This document shows positions 6,853 through 15,759 of a stretch of 44,925 nucleotides of DNA, in pieces; the stretch's first letter is position 1; each line of letters begins with the position of its first letter. A program made the position numbers and the translations under genes. Location of the stretch: assembly GCA_002753135.1 (NCBI GenBank), contig PDZV01000030.1, positions 1-44,925 on the forward strand. The letters run 5' to 3'. The notes below the pieces were generated by a model that worked only from the letters and a program-made list of their open reading frames with translations, did not search any database and had not been told where the DNA came from. This stretch comes from Magnetococcales bacterium WMHbinv6 (lineage in GTDB: Bacteria > Pseudomonadota > Magnetococcia > Magnetococcales > Magnetaquicoccaceae).

Positions 6853-7187
6853 TTTTTTTGTCCCTTGCCGAGCTGAATGTTGACTGAATATTCCGGTATC
6901 GTCACCTTTATACCATCCAACGCCTCGGTCAGGACAATTTGACACCCCAGACGACTGGTGTGGGTCAGACCAAAGGCCATGTCCAACAAATCCTCTTCAT
7001 CCTCCACCGCCGGGGGCAGCTGCTCATACCAGGCCGGGTCAACCACCACATGACAGGTCGAACAGGCCAACGATCCCTCACAGGCCCCCTCCAGCGGAAT
7101 ATCATACAAATGGGCCGCCTCCAGAACCGTCATCCCCTCTTCCACCTCCACCGTGCTGTTCATCGGCAAAAAGGTTATTCTTGGCAT
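6849..7187 (-). CDS. fdx: ISC-type [2Fe-2S] ferredoxin
   Basis: A 112-residue adrenodoxin-type ferredoxin that supplies electrons for cluster assembly on IscU. ATG 7187 (MPRITFLPMN) is chosen because aaggag lies just upstream. The cluster ligands are visible in ACEGSLACSTC (Cys-x5-Cys-x2-Cys) and in RLGCQI. The C-terminus ends in a basic KGQKK tail. It is placed between hscA (38 bases upstream) and iscX (overlapping), the usual ISC order. Confidence 0.96.
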   Translation of the reverse strand: MPRITFLPMNSTVEVEEGMTVLEAAHLYDIPLEGACEGSLACSTCHVVVDPAWYEQLPPAVEDEEDLLDMAFGLTHTSRLGCQIVLTEALDGIKVTIPEYSVNIQLGKGQKK

Positions 7188-7224
7188 CTTCTTTCTCCTT
7201 TTCGAGACCAAATGTCAACACGCC

Positions 7225-9123
7225 CTATGCAAACTCACCAATATGATGCCCTTGCATGGCCGCCTTGATCCCCCGATCCATGCGCCGTTGGGCAAAAAAG
7301 GTGGTCTCTTTGTCCATGCGGCTGACCTGCTGATTGATCTGCTCATGGTTGTCGCTCAACAGGCTCTGCAGCAGACGACCCGCCGAGGCTTCCACCTGTT
7401 GACGTTCGCTCTCGTTGAGCAGATCGCCATCCTGTTGCAGGGCGGCCCGCAAGGCGTTCAACACCCGTTCTGCCTCCACCTTGGCTTCATGCAACAAGCG
7501 CAAACGCATATCATCCACGCCATGGGTCAGGGCGTCGCGCAACATCTGCTCAATCTGTCCGTCGCTCAAACCATAGGAGGGTTTCACGGCAACCGATTGT
7601 TCCATACCGGTGGTCTCTTCGCTGGCCGAAACCGTCAACAGGCCATCGGCATCCACCCGAAAGGTCACCCGGATACGGGCTGCCCCGGCCACCATCGGCG
7701 GAATACCCCGCAACTCAAAACGGGCCAACGAGCGGCATTGGCTCACCAGCTCCCGTTCTCCCTGCAGCACATGAATGGCCATGGCCGTTTGGCCATCCTT
7801 GAAGGTCGTGAACTCCTGTGCCCGCGCCGTGGGAATGGGCGTGTTGCGCGGAATCACCTTTTCCACCAATTCGCCCATGGTCTCCAGACCCAGGGATAAC
7901 GGTGTCACATCCAGCAACAACAATTCACTCTCTTTGTTGCCCGCCAGCAGATCCGCCTGATAGGCCGCCCCCAAGGCCACCACTTGATCCGGATCCAAAT
8001 CCGACAGCGGTTCCTGCATAAACAGTTGCGCCACATAACGGCGAACCGCCGGAACCCGCGTCGAACCGCCCACCAGTACCACCCCCTGCAACTGCTCCGG
8101 GGTGACCCCGGCATCCTTCATCGCCCGGCGACAGACCAGGCCGGTGCTGCGCAGCAAATCATCAATCAAGGTTGCAAAACGGCTGCGCGTAATCGACAGC
8201 GGCACCTGGCTGCCATCGGCACGCGGCAGTGCAATGGTCACCTCTTCGGCTTCGGTCAGCGCCTCCTTGGCGGCACGCGCCGCCTGGCGAAAGGCTTGCA
8301 AACGATAGGGATCCGCCGTCTCTTCGCCGAGCAGGGAGAAAAATTCACGGCTCAGGCGCTGATCAAAATCATCCCCTCCCAGCCGGGAGTTGCCGCCGGT
8401 GGCCAACACCTGAAACACCCCCTGATCCAGGCGCAATATCGATATATCAAAGGTGCCACCGCCCAGATCATAAATGGCAAACAGCCCCTGCCGTTCGGCA
8501 GCCGCCTCGAAACGATCCAAACCGTAGGCCAGAGCGGCTGCCGTTGGTTCGTTGACCAGGCGCAACACCTGCAGTCCCGCCAGACGGGCGGCATCTTTGG
8601 TTGCTTGCCGTTGGGCATCATCAAAATAGGCCGGAACCGTGACCACCGCCCCCTGCAGGGGACCACCCAACGCCTCTTCTGCCCGCAGTTTGAGCGCCTT
8701 GAGAATTTCTGCCGAAACTTCCACCGGCGATACCACCCGCTCCGGCAAACCGATACAGACCATTCCCCCTTCGCCATCGAGAAGAGACCAGGGGGTTGCC
8801 TGCTGCTGACTATCACTCTGCAGCTCCTGCAAACCGCGTCCCATCAACCGTTTGACCGAGCTGATGGTTTGCTGCGGGTGGCTGAGCGCCTTGCCCTGCG
8901 CCGCCTCTCCAACCAGAACAGTGGATCTGTCGCCATAATGGACCACCGAAGGGAGCGAACATTTTCCCTCGCTGTCGGCAATGCACAACGGTTCCCCTTC
9001 GCTGCTGATTGCCGCGACCAATGAGAAAGTGGTGCCCAAATCGATGCCTACCACCCGTTGCGGGCGGCGGGAGTGCGGTGCTGCCGATTGTCCCGGTTCA
9101 GCAATATCCAGAAGAAAATCCAT
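7225..9123 (-). CDS. hscA: HscA, Hsp70-type chaperone for Fe-S cluster transfer
   Basis: A 632-residue specialised Hsp70. The ATPase domain shows VGIDLGTTFSLVA (about residue 25), the IYDLGGGTFDISIL phosphate-binding stretch and VVLVGGSTRVPAVR. The substrate-binding domain starts around residue 400 (LLLDVTPLSLGLETMG), followed by a helical lid. With HscB it binds the LPPVK motif of IscU and drives cluster release using ATP. Length and the shorter lid compared with DnaK fit HscA. Its start lies 9 bases after the hscB stop, so the two are coupled. Confidence 0.96.
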   Translation of the reverse strand: MDFLLDIAEPGQSAAPHSRRPQRVVGIDLGTTFSLVAAISSEGEPLCIADSEGKCSLPSVVHYGDRSTVLVGEAAQGKALSHPQQTISSVKRLMGRGLQELQSDSQQQATPWSLLDGEGGMVCIGLPERVVSPVEVSAEILKALKLRAEEALGGPLQGAVVTVPAYFDDAQRQATKDAARLAGLQVLRLVNEPTAAALAYGLDRFEAAAERQGLFAIYDLGGGTFDISILRLDQGVFQVLATGGNSRLGGDDFDQRLSREFFSLLGEETADPYRLQAFRQAARAAKEALTEAEEVTIALPRADGSQVPLSITRSRFATLIDDLLRSTGLVCRRAMKDAGVTPEQLQGVVLVGGSTRVPAVRRYVAQLFMQEPLSDLDPDQVVALGAAYQADLLAGNKESELLLLDVTPLSLGLETMGELVEKVIPRNTPIPTARAQEFTTFKDGQTAMAIHVLQGERELVSQCRSLARFELRGIPPMVAGAARIRVTFRVDADGLLTVSASEETTGMEQSVAVKPSYGLSDGQIEQMLRDALTHGVDDMRLRLLHEAKVEAERVLNALRAALQQDGDLLNESERQQVEASAGRLLQSLLSDNHEQINQQVSRMDKETTFFAQRRMDRGIKAAMQGHHIGEFA

Positions 9124-9132
9124 CTCGTGCTT

Positions 9133-9783
9133 TCACCCTTCCTGCTGCCAAATCTGCTCTTCAACCTGATCCAACGCCTGCACAAAGCGCTGGTGATAAC
9201 GTAACCGATGGTTGTGGCGGGCGATGGCGGCCCAATCGGGCTCTTGGACACCATGCAGGGTGTGCAGCACGGCGACCTCATGGGCGATACGCCCTTGGGC
9301 ATCGTCACGCAACACCTGCAACTGCTGCATCGCCCCCTTTTGCTGCACATCCACCTCTTCCAGGGCCTCCCGTTGTTCCATCACCTCCATCAAGAAGGTG
9401 GGATCCCGGTTAAGCGCTTTTTCATCGATCTCCGCGCCCAGACCTGCCTGTTCCAGCAGATATTCACTGCGCCGCAAAGGGTCGGCAAGGGTCTGATAGG
9501 CCCGGTTCAAATGGGTCACCTGCTCCAGCGATAAACGCCGCTCAGTGGCACCGCGTTGGGCAAAGCGGTCGGGATGGAACTGCCGTTGCAAGGCTTGATA
9601 GGGCTGTTGCAGCAGTGCGCCATCCAGCGCAAAGGCACGCGGCAGAGCAAACAAGGAAAAATAATCGGCATGGGGCGCGACCGGTTGAATCACCTGGCAG
9701 GTGGGACAAAAGGCCCCTTGCCCGACCCAAGCTTGACAGGACCAGCAGCTCCAGCCTCTCTCAGACTTTGAAGGATTCGCCAC
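9133..9783 (-). CDS. hscB: HscB co-chaperone with N-terminal tetracysteine domain
   Basis: A 216-residue J-domain co-chaperone that delivers IscU to HscA. The GTG start at 9783 lies inside the end of iscA and is the only good start that keeps the N-terminal CWSC (residues 13-16) and FCPTC (25-29) motifs. Then comes the J domain with DYFSLF, HPD (70-72) and the C-terminal three-helix IscU-binding domain (LLEQAGLGAE, DPTFLMEVMEQREAL). The CWxC-x8-FCxxC-xxx-Q pattern is close to that of human HSCB, which binds metal, whereas E. coli HscB lacks it. The start choice is inference; a shorter form from a later GTG would lose the four cysteines. Confidence 0.9.
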   Translation of the reverse strand: MANPSKSERGWSCWSCQAWVGQGAFCPTCQVIQPVAPHADYFSLFALPRAFALDGALLQQPYQALQRQFHPDRFAQRGATERRLSLEQVTHLNRAYQTLADPLRRSEYLLEQAGLGAEIDEKALNRDPTFLMEVMEQREALEEVDVQQKGAMQQLQVLRDDAQGRIAHEVAVLHTLHGVQEPDWAAIARHNHRLRYHQRFVQALDQVEEQIWQQEG

Positions 9784-10087
9784 AGCCGCACTGCTCTTTG
9801 ACTCGCGGATTGACAAACTTGAACCCCGACTTGAAAGCAGAGGATTCAAAATCGACCTCGGTGCCATCCAACACCAACAGCGATTTGCCATCAACGACGA
9901 TGCGAATGCCGAAACTTTCAAACTGCTGGTCCGACTCTTGCGGTTGATCGGCATATTCCAATTTGTAGGAGAGGCCGGAACAGCCCGCCGTGGAGATCCC
10001 GATGCGAATGGCGGCATCCGGCGTGCCCCGTTTCTGTAACATCTGCCGGGCTTTTTCGGCAGCCCGTTCCGTCATGCTGACAGCCAT
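9761..10087 (-). CDS. iscA: IscA, A-type iron-sulfur carrier
   Basis: A 108-residue A-type carrier. ATG 10087 (MAVSMTERA) has aaagga 9 bases upstream and is preferred over the TTG at 10096. The three conserved cysteines are present: C36 in AGCSG, and C100 and C102 in the CGCGESF tail. It receives or holds clusters before delivery to target proteins. Its last codons overlap the proposed hscB start. Confidence 0.96.
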   Translation of the reverse strand: MAVSMTERAAEKARQMLQKRGTPDAAIRIGISTAGCSGLSYKLEYADQPQESDQQFESFGIRIVVDGKSLLVLDGTEVDFESSAFKSGFKFVNPRVKEQCGCGESFKV

Positions 10088-10140
10088 GTTCTGCAATCCT
10101 TTACTCGACGTTGCAACAGAAAACCATGCAGCACCTCTTC

Positions 10141-10536
10141 TCAGGGCGCATCAACCCCTTTTTGCTTGCTGCGATAATCGGAAATTGCCGTTTTGATGGC
10201 ATCTTCCGCCAAAACGGAGCAGTGAATTTTGACCGGCGGCAGGGCCAGTTCATCGGCAATCTGCTGATTTTTAATCGACAGGGCCTCATCCAGACTTTTT
10301 CCTTTCAGCCACTCGGTCACCAGCGAAGAAGAAGCAATCGCCGAGCCGCAGCCGAACGTTTTAAATTTGGCGTCCGAGATAACACCCTGTTCGTCGACGC
10401 GAATCTGCAGTTTCATCACGTCGCCGCAGGCGGGAGCGCCGACCATGCCGGTACCCACCTGGGGATCGTTTTTGTCCAGGCTGCCCACATTGCGGGGATT
10501 TTCGTAGTGATCCAACACTTTGTCATTGTAAGCCAT
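10141..10536 (-). CDS. iscU: IscU, Fe-S cluster assembly scaffold
   Basis: A 131-residue scaffold on which [2Fe-2S] clusters are built from IscS-derived sulfur. The ligand cysteines are C37 (APACGD), C63 (TFGCGSA) and C106 (IHCSVLAED), and the HscA-recognition motif LPPVK is at 99-103. Length and the start MAYNDKVLDHYENPRN are standard. It lies 59 bases after iscS and 53 bases before iscA. Confidence 0.98.
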   Translation of the reverse strand: MAYNDKVLDHYENPRNVGSLDKNDPQVGTGMVGAPACGDVMKLQIRVDEQGVISDAKFKTFGCGSAIASSSLVTEWLKGKSLDEALSIKNQQIADELALPPVKIHCSVLAEDAIKTAISDYRSKQKGVDAP

Positions 10537-10595
10537 GATGTTACCTCTCTCAATCCTCTGACGACTCTATCAACAGGCTGTTATCCGAACACAAA

Positions 10596-11810
10596 TCAAT
10601 GGTGGCCGCTCCATTGAATGGAAGCGATATCGATTCCCTCCTGCACCATCTCCCACAACGGAGACATTTCCCGCAGGCGATTGACCGCCTCTACAACCAG
10701 ATTGGCGGTAAAATCGACCTCCTCTTCGGTGGTAAAACGACCGAGGCCAAAGCGAATCGAGGTGTGCGCCTGTTCTTCGCTGACCCCCAGAGCCCGCAAC
10801 ACGTAGGAAGGTTCCAGGGAGGCCGAAGTGCAGGCCGACCCGGAGGAGACGGCCACATCCTTGATGGCCATCATCATCGATTCCCCTTCAACAAAGCCGA
10901 AGGAAAGATTCAAATTGCCCGCCAAACGATGGACCAGGCTGCCGTTGACGTTGACATGGGTCAAACGGGAGCAGATGCCATCCAGAAGTCGTTGCCGCAG
11001 GGCAAGAAGTCGTTGATTTTCCGCAACCATTTCATCGGCGGCGATGGCGCAGGCCTTGCCGAATGCCACCAGCAGAGGGGTTGGCAAGGTGCCGGAGCGC
11101 ATGCCCCGTTCGTGACCGCCACCGTGTTGAATCGGTTTGAGACGGACACGGGGTCGCCGCCGCACATAGAGCGCCCCGATTCCTTTCGGCCCATACAGTT
11201 TATGCCCGGAAAGCGACAGCAGATCAATCTGCATCGACTCCACATCGATGGCAATTTTACCGGCCCCTTGTGCGGCATCACAATGAAACATAACCTTTTT
11301 TTGCCGACACAACTGGCCAATTGCCTGCAGGGGCTGCACGACACCAATCTCATTGTTGCCGGCCATCACCGAAACCAGAATGGTTTCCGGGGTCATGGCA
11401 GCTTCCAGGGCGGTCAGATCGATCAGACCGTCGGTTTGTACCGGCAGATAGGTGACGGAAAACCCTTCCGCCTCCAAATGGCGACAGGTATCCAGCACCG
11501 CTTTGTGTTCGGTGACCGGGGTGATGATATGGCGTCCTTTGTCCTGATAGAAACGGGCCACACCCTGAATCGCCAGATTGTTGGATTCGGTTGCCCCGGA
11601 GGTAAATACAATTTCCCGGGGGTCGGCATGGATCAAGGCCGCCACCTGCTCACGCGCCTTCTCCACCGCCTGTTCTGCTTCCCAACCGTAGGCATGCGAC
11701 CGGGAGGCCGGATTGCCGAATTTTTCCACAAACCAGGGTAACATCTCTTCCAGCACCCGTGGATCCATCGGGGTGGTGGCCTGGTAATCCATATAGATGG
11801 GTTTTTTCAT
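10596..11810 (-). CDS. iscS: IscS cysteine desulfurase
   Basis: A 404-residue PLP enzyme converting cysteine to alanine with transfer of sulfur as a persulfide. The PLP lysine is K204 in [12 protein letters not shown], the aspartate and histidine pocket is visible in EHKAVLDTC and HCDAAQ, and the catalytic cysteine is C327 in SSGSACTSA. The C-terminal IQWSGHH is like the IscU-docking tail of classical IscS. It follows a second desulfurase gene by 9 bases, so this operon carries two. Confidence 0.97.
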   Translation of the reverse strand: MKKPIYMDYQATTPMDPRVLEEMLPWFVEKFGNPASRSHAYGWEAEQAVEKAREQVAALIHADPREIVFTSGATESNNLAIQGVARFYQDKGRHIITPVTEHKAVLDTCRHLEAEGFSVTYLPVQTDGLIDLTALEAAMTPETILVSVMAGNNEIGVVQPLQAIGQLCRQKKVMFHCDAAQGAGKIAIDVESMQIDLLSLSGHKLYGPKGIGALYVRRRPRVRLKPIQHGGGHERGMRSGTLPTPLLVAFGKACAIAADEMVAENQRLLALRQRLLDGICSRLTHVNVNGSLVHRLAGNLNLSFGFVEGESMMMAIKDVAVSSGSACTSASLEPSYVLRALGVSEEQAHTSIRFGLGRFTTEEEVDFTANLVVEAVNRLREMSPLWEMVQEGIDIASIQWSGHH

Positions 11811-11819
11811 CCCGTTGCC

Positions 11820-12953
11820 TCACCAGTGCAGTAACCGTTTAATCCCTTTGATCAAACTCTTGGTAAACCGTTCCATCTCTTCTTGCGTATTATTCCATCC
11901 CATACTGACGCGGACCATACTGCTTGCCAGTTCCGGGTCATAGCCCATCTCCAGCATCACCGGCGATGGACGGCTGCGCCCGGAACCACAGGCCGAACCG
12001 CTGCTGATGGCGATCCCTTCCAGGTCCAGGCTCATCACCAAGGTCTCCCCGTGCAGGCCGGGAAGCAGAAGCGCACTGGTATTGGCCAGACGTTCGCTGG
12101 CTTGACCGGCAATCTGCAGTTCGGGCAGTGCCGTCTGCAGTTGTTGTTCAAGCTGCGCCTGCCAGCCTCGCCAGCGGGAGGTCATCTCCTGGCGCTGCTC
12201 TGCGGCCAGATGGGCTGCCACGCCGAAGCCGACGATGGCAGGCACATTTTCTGTGCCGGATCGTCGTCCTCGTTCTTGTCCACCTCCCGCGAGCAACGGC
12301 TCAATAGACAGTGATTTATCCACTACCAAAGCCCCTGCCCCTTTGGGTCCGCCCAATTTATGGGCCGACAAACTGAGCAGAGAAAGCTGCCACTCGGCAA
12401 AGGGAATTGCCACCTTGCCAAAAGATTGTACCGCGTCGCATAACAGGGGAATTCCTTTTTGCCGACACTGGGCGGCAATGGTTTCGATCGGTTGCAGCAC
12501 CCCGGTTTCGTTGTTGGCCTGCATCACCGCCACCAGAATGGTGTCTGAGCGCAGATGACCCAGCAACTCATCCGGGTTAATGACGCCGTTGGCGTCGACC
12601 GGAATCCGACTGATCTGGATGCCCAACCGTTGCAGCAGCGTGCAGCACTGCAAAACCGAAGGATGTTCGATGGCGCTGACCAGCAGATGACCATGAAAGG
12701 CGTGTCGGGCTGCCTGACTAAAGATGGCCAGATTGTTGGCTTCGGTACCACCGCTGGTAAAAACAATCTGACTGTCGTGTACACCGATCAATTCGGCCAG
12801 GCGACGCCGGGCCTCGTCGATCCCTTGCCGACAGGCACGACCTGCCGCATGCACCGAAGAGGGGTTGCCATATCGTTCGCTGAAAAAGGGCTGCATGGCT
12901 TGCAGTACCTCCGGCCTCAGCGGCGAGCTGGCATTATGATCCAGATAGATCAT
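11820..12953 (-). CDS. Second cysteine desulfurase (NifS/IscS-like paralog)
   Basis: A 377-residue PLP-dependent desulfurase. ATG 12953 overlaps the iscR stop (ATGA); upstream in-frame sequence is iscR shadow. It has [10 protein letters not shown], the PLP lysine K199 in LSLSAHKLGGPKG and the catalytic cysteine C322 in ISSGSACGSG. It differs from the neighbouring IscS: the active-site motif is ACGSG rather than ACTSA, it is shorter, and it lacks the IscS C-terminal tail. NifS-like enzymes of this branch often serve a different acceptor. It probably arose by old duplication or transfer; its specific partner is unknown. Confidence 0.93.
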   Translation of the reverse strand: MIYLDHNASSPLRPEVLQAMQPFFSERYGNPSSVHAAGRACRQGIDEARRRLAELIGVHDSQIVFTSGGTEANNLAIFSQAARHAFHGHLLVSAIEHPSVLQCCTLLQRLGIQISRIPVDANGVINPDELLGHLRSDTILVAVMQANNETGVLQPIETIAAQCRQKGIPLLCDAVQSFGKVAIPFAEWQLSLLSLSAHKLGGPKGAGALVVDKSLSIEPLLAGGGQERGRRSGTENVPAIVGFGVAAHLAAEQRQEMTSRWRGWQAQLEQQLQTALPELQIAGQASERLANTSALLLPGLHGETLVMSLDLEGIAISSGSACGSGRSRPSPVMLEMGYDPELASSMVRVSMGWNNTQEEMERFTKSLIKGIKRLLHW

Positions 12954-13405
12954 GACTGCCTCGTTGCCACAGGGTGCTGATTGTCGGCCAGCAAACGAGC
13001 CAGATCCAGCGATTCCAGATAGAGATTGAGATGTTCGCCAACCTGTTCCCACAGATGATGGGTGATACAACGGGAGGGATTTGCCGAATTGGTCAAACCG
13101 GGTCGACAGACTTTTTCCGTATCTCCATCGCACGAGGTGGCCCGAATCGGTTCATCGACGGCACGAATAATGGCGGCAATGGAGATTGCCTCCGGTTTTT
13201 CTCCCAGAACATAACCACCCCCAGGCCCGCGCACACTGCGTACCAGCCCCTGGCGCCGCAATTTGGCAAAGAGTTGTTCAAGATAGGAGAGCGAAATATC
13301 CTGTCGGTGCGAAATTTCTGCCAGGGAGATCGGCCCGCGTATGCCATGAAAAGAGAGATCCAACATGGCGGTCACGGCGTAACGGCCTCGCGTGGTCAAT
13401 CGCAT
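12950..13405 (-). CDS. iscR: IscR, Rrf2-family Fe-S-sensing regulator
   Basis: A 151-residue Rrf2 repressor/activator. It has a winged HTH ([17 protein letters not shown], then [19 protein letters not shown] and VRGPGGGY) and a cluster-binding loop with C92, C100, C113 and H116. The ligand spacing (x7, x12, x2) is wider than in the E. coli protein (x5, x5, x2). It senses Fe-S status and represses the isc operon through a [2Fe-2S] cluster. The start overlaps the cysE end by 10 bases. A type-1-like box lies upstream of cysE, consistent with autoregulation of the whole unit. Confidence 0.95.
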   Translation of the reverse strand: MRLTTRGRYAVTAMLDLSFHGIRGPISLAEISHRQDISLSYLEQLFAKLRRQGLVRSVRGPGGGYVLGEKPEAISIAAIIRAVDEPIRATSCDGDTEKVCRPGLTNSANPSRCITHHLWEQVGEHLNLYLESLDLARLLADNQHPVATRQS

Positions 13406-14127
13406 GTTTTTTCTCCTGCGACGGCAACAGGGTGCGGCAGGGTGGCATCCGGAGTTTTTTCCAGCTCTTCGTTGGTGCTTTCCAGCTCTTTGAGACGTTG
13501 ATCGATCTGTTTGACCTGATCCAGCACACAACTCACCGCCCGCGCCACCGGATCCGGCATTTCGCCACTCTGCCCATACACCGGAAAAATGAGCGGATGG
13601 TCGGCAACTGGACCATGGTTGACCACGATACGGCCCGGAATTCCCACCACCGTGCTGCCAGGGGGAACATCCTTGACCACCACCGCATTGGAACCAACAC
13701 GGGCGTTGGCTCCGATGGTGATCGGACCAAGAATTTTTGCCCCCGCACCGACAATCACGTTGTCTCCCAGGGTGGGATGCCTTTTGCCTTTATCCCAAGA
13801 GGTGCCGCCCAGGGTGACACCGTGGTACATGGTGACATTGTCACCAATTTCGGCAGTCTCTCCGATTACCACCCCCATGCCGTGATCGATAAAAAAACCC
13901 TTGCCGATCTTTGCCCCCGGATGAATTTCGATCCCCGAGATAAAGCGAAAAAATTGCGATAAAAAACGCGCCGTGAAACGAAAACGATGTTCCCACAGCC
14001 AATGGGTCAGCCGATACCCCAGCAAGGCGTGCATCCCCGGATAGCAGATCAATACTTCCAACACCGTGCGGGCAGCCGGGTCACGGTGAAAGACGGCTTG
14101 CAGATCTTCTCGGAATCGTTTGAACAT
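13396..14127 (-). CDS. cysE: Serine O-acetyltransferase
   Basis: A 243-residue left-handed beta-helix acetyltransferase making O-acetylserine from serine and acetyl-CoA, the first step of cysteine synthesis. It has an N-terminal helical part ([20 protein letters not shown]), then hexapeptide repeats with the active-site histidines in [15 protein letters not shown] and YHGVTLGG, and the motif [16 protein letters not shown]. The short N-terminus is of the EpsC type. The C-terminal tail is coiled ([20 protein letters not shown]). It is the first gene of the isc operon, so cysteine supply and its desulfuration are co-transcribed. Confidence 0.95.
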   Translation of the reverse strand: MFKRFREDLQAVFHRDPAARTVLEVLICYPGMHALLGYRLTHWLWEHRFRFTARFLSQFFRFISGIEIHPGAKIGKGFFIDHGMGVVIGETAEIGDNVTMYHGVTLGGTSWDKGKRHPTLGDNVIVGAGAKILGPITIGANARVGSNAVVVKDVPPGSTVVGIPGRIVVNHGPVADHPLIFPVYGQSGEMPDPVARAVSCVLDQVKQIDQRLKELESTNEELEKTPDATLPHPVAVAGEKTCD

Positions 14128-14204
14128 CGCTTCCTGCGCTTTTATCGTCGGCGGAACAACCCATCACCCCAGGCAAAGGGGCGATAAACGGTTGGCAGGG
14201 TGCA

Positions 14205-14229
14205 ATATCCTAGGCTTTTTGTCAACTAT
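14205..14229 (-). promoter_or_regulatory. Candidate IscR type-1 operator upstream of cysE-iscR-isc
   Basis: On the - strand this 25-base site starts ATAGTTGAC and ends TAT at the exact spacing of the E. coli IscR type-1 consensus. The left half-site matches all nine consensus positions and the right half-site matches in part (GG, TAT). It lies 77 bases upstream of the cysE start codon and contains a TTGACA hexamer (14225-14220), but no convincing -10 was found 16-18 bases further on. Confidence 0.5.
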
Positions 14230-14242
14230 TAACGCACACGCT

Positions 14243-14704
14243 TTACCTTTTTTTGCCCGATTTTTTGCTTTTTTGCCGATTTACGTAAAAATCTACCAAA
14301 CCTGCTTGGGGAATAAAGGGGGCAGGTGTTGCTGGCGGCGTCGGAGCAGGAGTGGTGGGTGGTGGCACCACCTCTGCGGTGGGGGCCGGGGGAGTTGCCA
14401 GCTGCAGATCTTCGTGCAACTTGCTGTGCAGAGCATTGGTCAGCTCTTTTTCCCTTTGCAGAGAAGCGGTCAACTGCAAACGGAAAATAGCCAATTGTGC
14501 TTCCCGTTGTCCCAGAAGGGTAAAACAGGCGCGCACCAGATCCAGTACAGAGAGGCTGCGCACGGCACCCAAGGTGGTTGAGGCCAAAAAGCGTTCCAAG
14601 GCATCGGCGGTGATGCCGGCCATCCAGGCCGCTTCCGACAAGGTCAACGGTGGCAAATTTTCCAGGCGGTTGTTATCTGTTGTTTCAGGCGTATCCAGTT
14701 TCAT
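14243..14704 (-). CDS. Hypothetical protein with HTH-like N-terminus and basic tail
   Basis: A 153-residue protein I do not recognise; ATG 14704 is preferred over a TTG upstream. The N-terminal ~55 residues (LPPLTLSEAAWMAGITADALERFL) look like a degenerate helix-turn-helix. A helical, coiled-coil-prone segment follows (REAQLAIFRLQLTASLQREKEL). Then there is a Pro/Ala/Thr-rich linker (residues ~105-130) and a strongly basic C-terminus (NRQKSKKSGKKR). It starts 8 bases after the pdxA stop, so it is probably co-transcribed with lptD-surA-pdxA, in the place where ksgA sits in E. coli. Function unknown. Confidence 0.65.
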   Translation of the reverse strand: MKLDTPETTDNNRLENLPPLTLSEAAWMAGITADALERFLASTTLGAVRSLSVLDLVRACFTLLGQREAQLAIFRLQLTASLQREKELTNALHSKLHEDLQLATPPAPTAEVVPPPTTPAPTPPATPAPFIPQAGLVDFYVNRQKSKKSGKKR

Positions 14705-14712
14705 GCGTATTC

Positions 14713-15729
14713 TCAAATCGGTTTGGAGCGAAGGCGATTATCCGCCAGTTGGCGAGCCAACTGTATGGCCAATTGAAAGGAAGTGGGATCCGCTTTTCCT
14801 TGACCGGCAATGGGATAAGCGGTGCCGTGATCCACACTGGTGCGCACAATCGGCAAGCCAAGGGTGATGTTGACGGCACGGCCAAAAGCCAACATTTTCA
14901 GCGGAATCAAGGCTTGATCGTGATACATGCACAAAATGGCATCATAGCCGAGGCGGGCTTGCGGATGGAACAGTGTATCAGCCGGTAACGGTCCCAACAC
15001 GACACCAGCTGGCATTTCTTGTGCCAGCTTGCGACATACGGGCAGGATGATCTCTTGCTCTTCGTGGCCAAAGGCCCCCTGTTCACCGGCATGGGGGTTG
15101 AGTCCGGCAACCATGATCCTCGGCGCGGCGATGGCAAAATCACGTTGCAACGCCTCGTAGGTAATAAGAAACGTTTTTTCCAGCAGATCAAAGGTCAGTG
15201 TTTCGGCCACCGAACGCAGCGATTGATGGATGGTTACCGGCACCACCCGCAGCCCTTCTCCGGCCAGCATCATCACCGGATAGGCGATTCCCGCACAATG
15301 GGCCAACAATTCGGTATGGCCAGGAACATCGTATCCGGCACTGTGCAGAACCGATTTATTGATCGGTGGTGTGACCACGCCGTCGACCCGTCCCGCCACC
15401 GCCATACGGCAGGCGCTGAGAATACTCTCCATGGTTGCCGCAGCATGGGCAGGTTGCGGACGCGCAAAGGGTATGGCACTCTTTTCCTCGGCAAATTGGC
15501 TGACCCTGTGTTCTGTGGGCAGAATCAAAAAATCATCACCATCGGCCTGCCGTGCCTCTTCAGGAGAGGCAACTTCACGCATCGGCACCGAGATCTGCAA
15601 ATGCTCGGCGGTTCGCCGATAAACCAGCGGGTCACCGATATGCAGTCGTTTTTGCCGATCGGCCAGAAACCCTTTCAAAGCCACCTCTGGACCAATTCCG
15701 ACCGGATCCCCCATCGTTACTGCAAGCAT
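14713..15729 (-). CDS. pdxA: 4-hydroxythreonine-4-phosphate dehydrogenase
   Basis: A 338-residue metal- and NAD-dependent enzyme of the DXP-dependent pyridoxal phosphate pathway. ATG 15729 (MLAVTMGDPVGIGPEV) is chosen; MGDPxGIGPE is the family signature. The metal-binding histidines are visible in PGHTELLAHCAG, AGLNPHAGE and CMYHDQALIPLK, and VRTSVDHGTAYPIAGQGKAD is the conserved C-terminal active-site segment. The gene follows surA by 30 bases, as in the surA-pdxA order of many proteobacteria. Confidence 0.96.
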   Translation of the reverse strand: MLAVTMGDPVGIGPEVALKGFLADRQKRLHIGDPLVYRRTAEHLQISVPMREVASPEEARQADGDDFLILPTEHRVSQFAEEKSAIPFARPQPAHAAATMESILSACRMAVAGRVDGVVTPPINKSVLHSAGYDVPGHTELLAHCAGIAYPVMMLAGEGLRVVPVTIHQSLRSVAETLTFDLLEKTFLITYEALQRDFAIAAPRIMVAGLNPHAGEQGAFGHEEQEIILPVCRKLAQEMPAGVVLGPLPADTLFHPQARLGYDAILCMYHDQALIPLKMLAFGRAVNITLGLPIVRTSVDHGTAYPIAGQGKADPTSFQLAIQLARQLADNRLRSKPI

Positions 15730-15759
15730 GTTTTCCTCAGAATCTGGCAAGTAAATGGT

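Noticed and set aside
14190-14225. Full sigma70 promoter for cysE from the TTGACA inside the IscR-like box
   Set aside because: No acceptable -10 hexamer lies 16-18 bases downstream, so only the operator-like site is reported.
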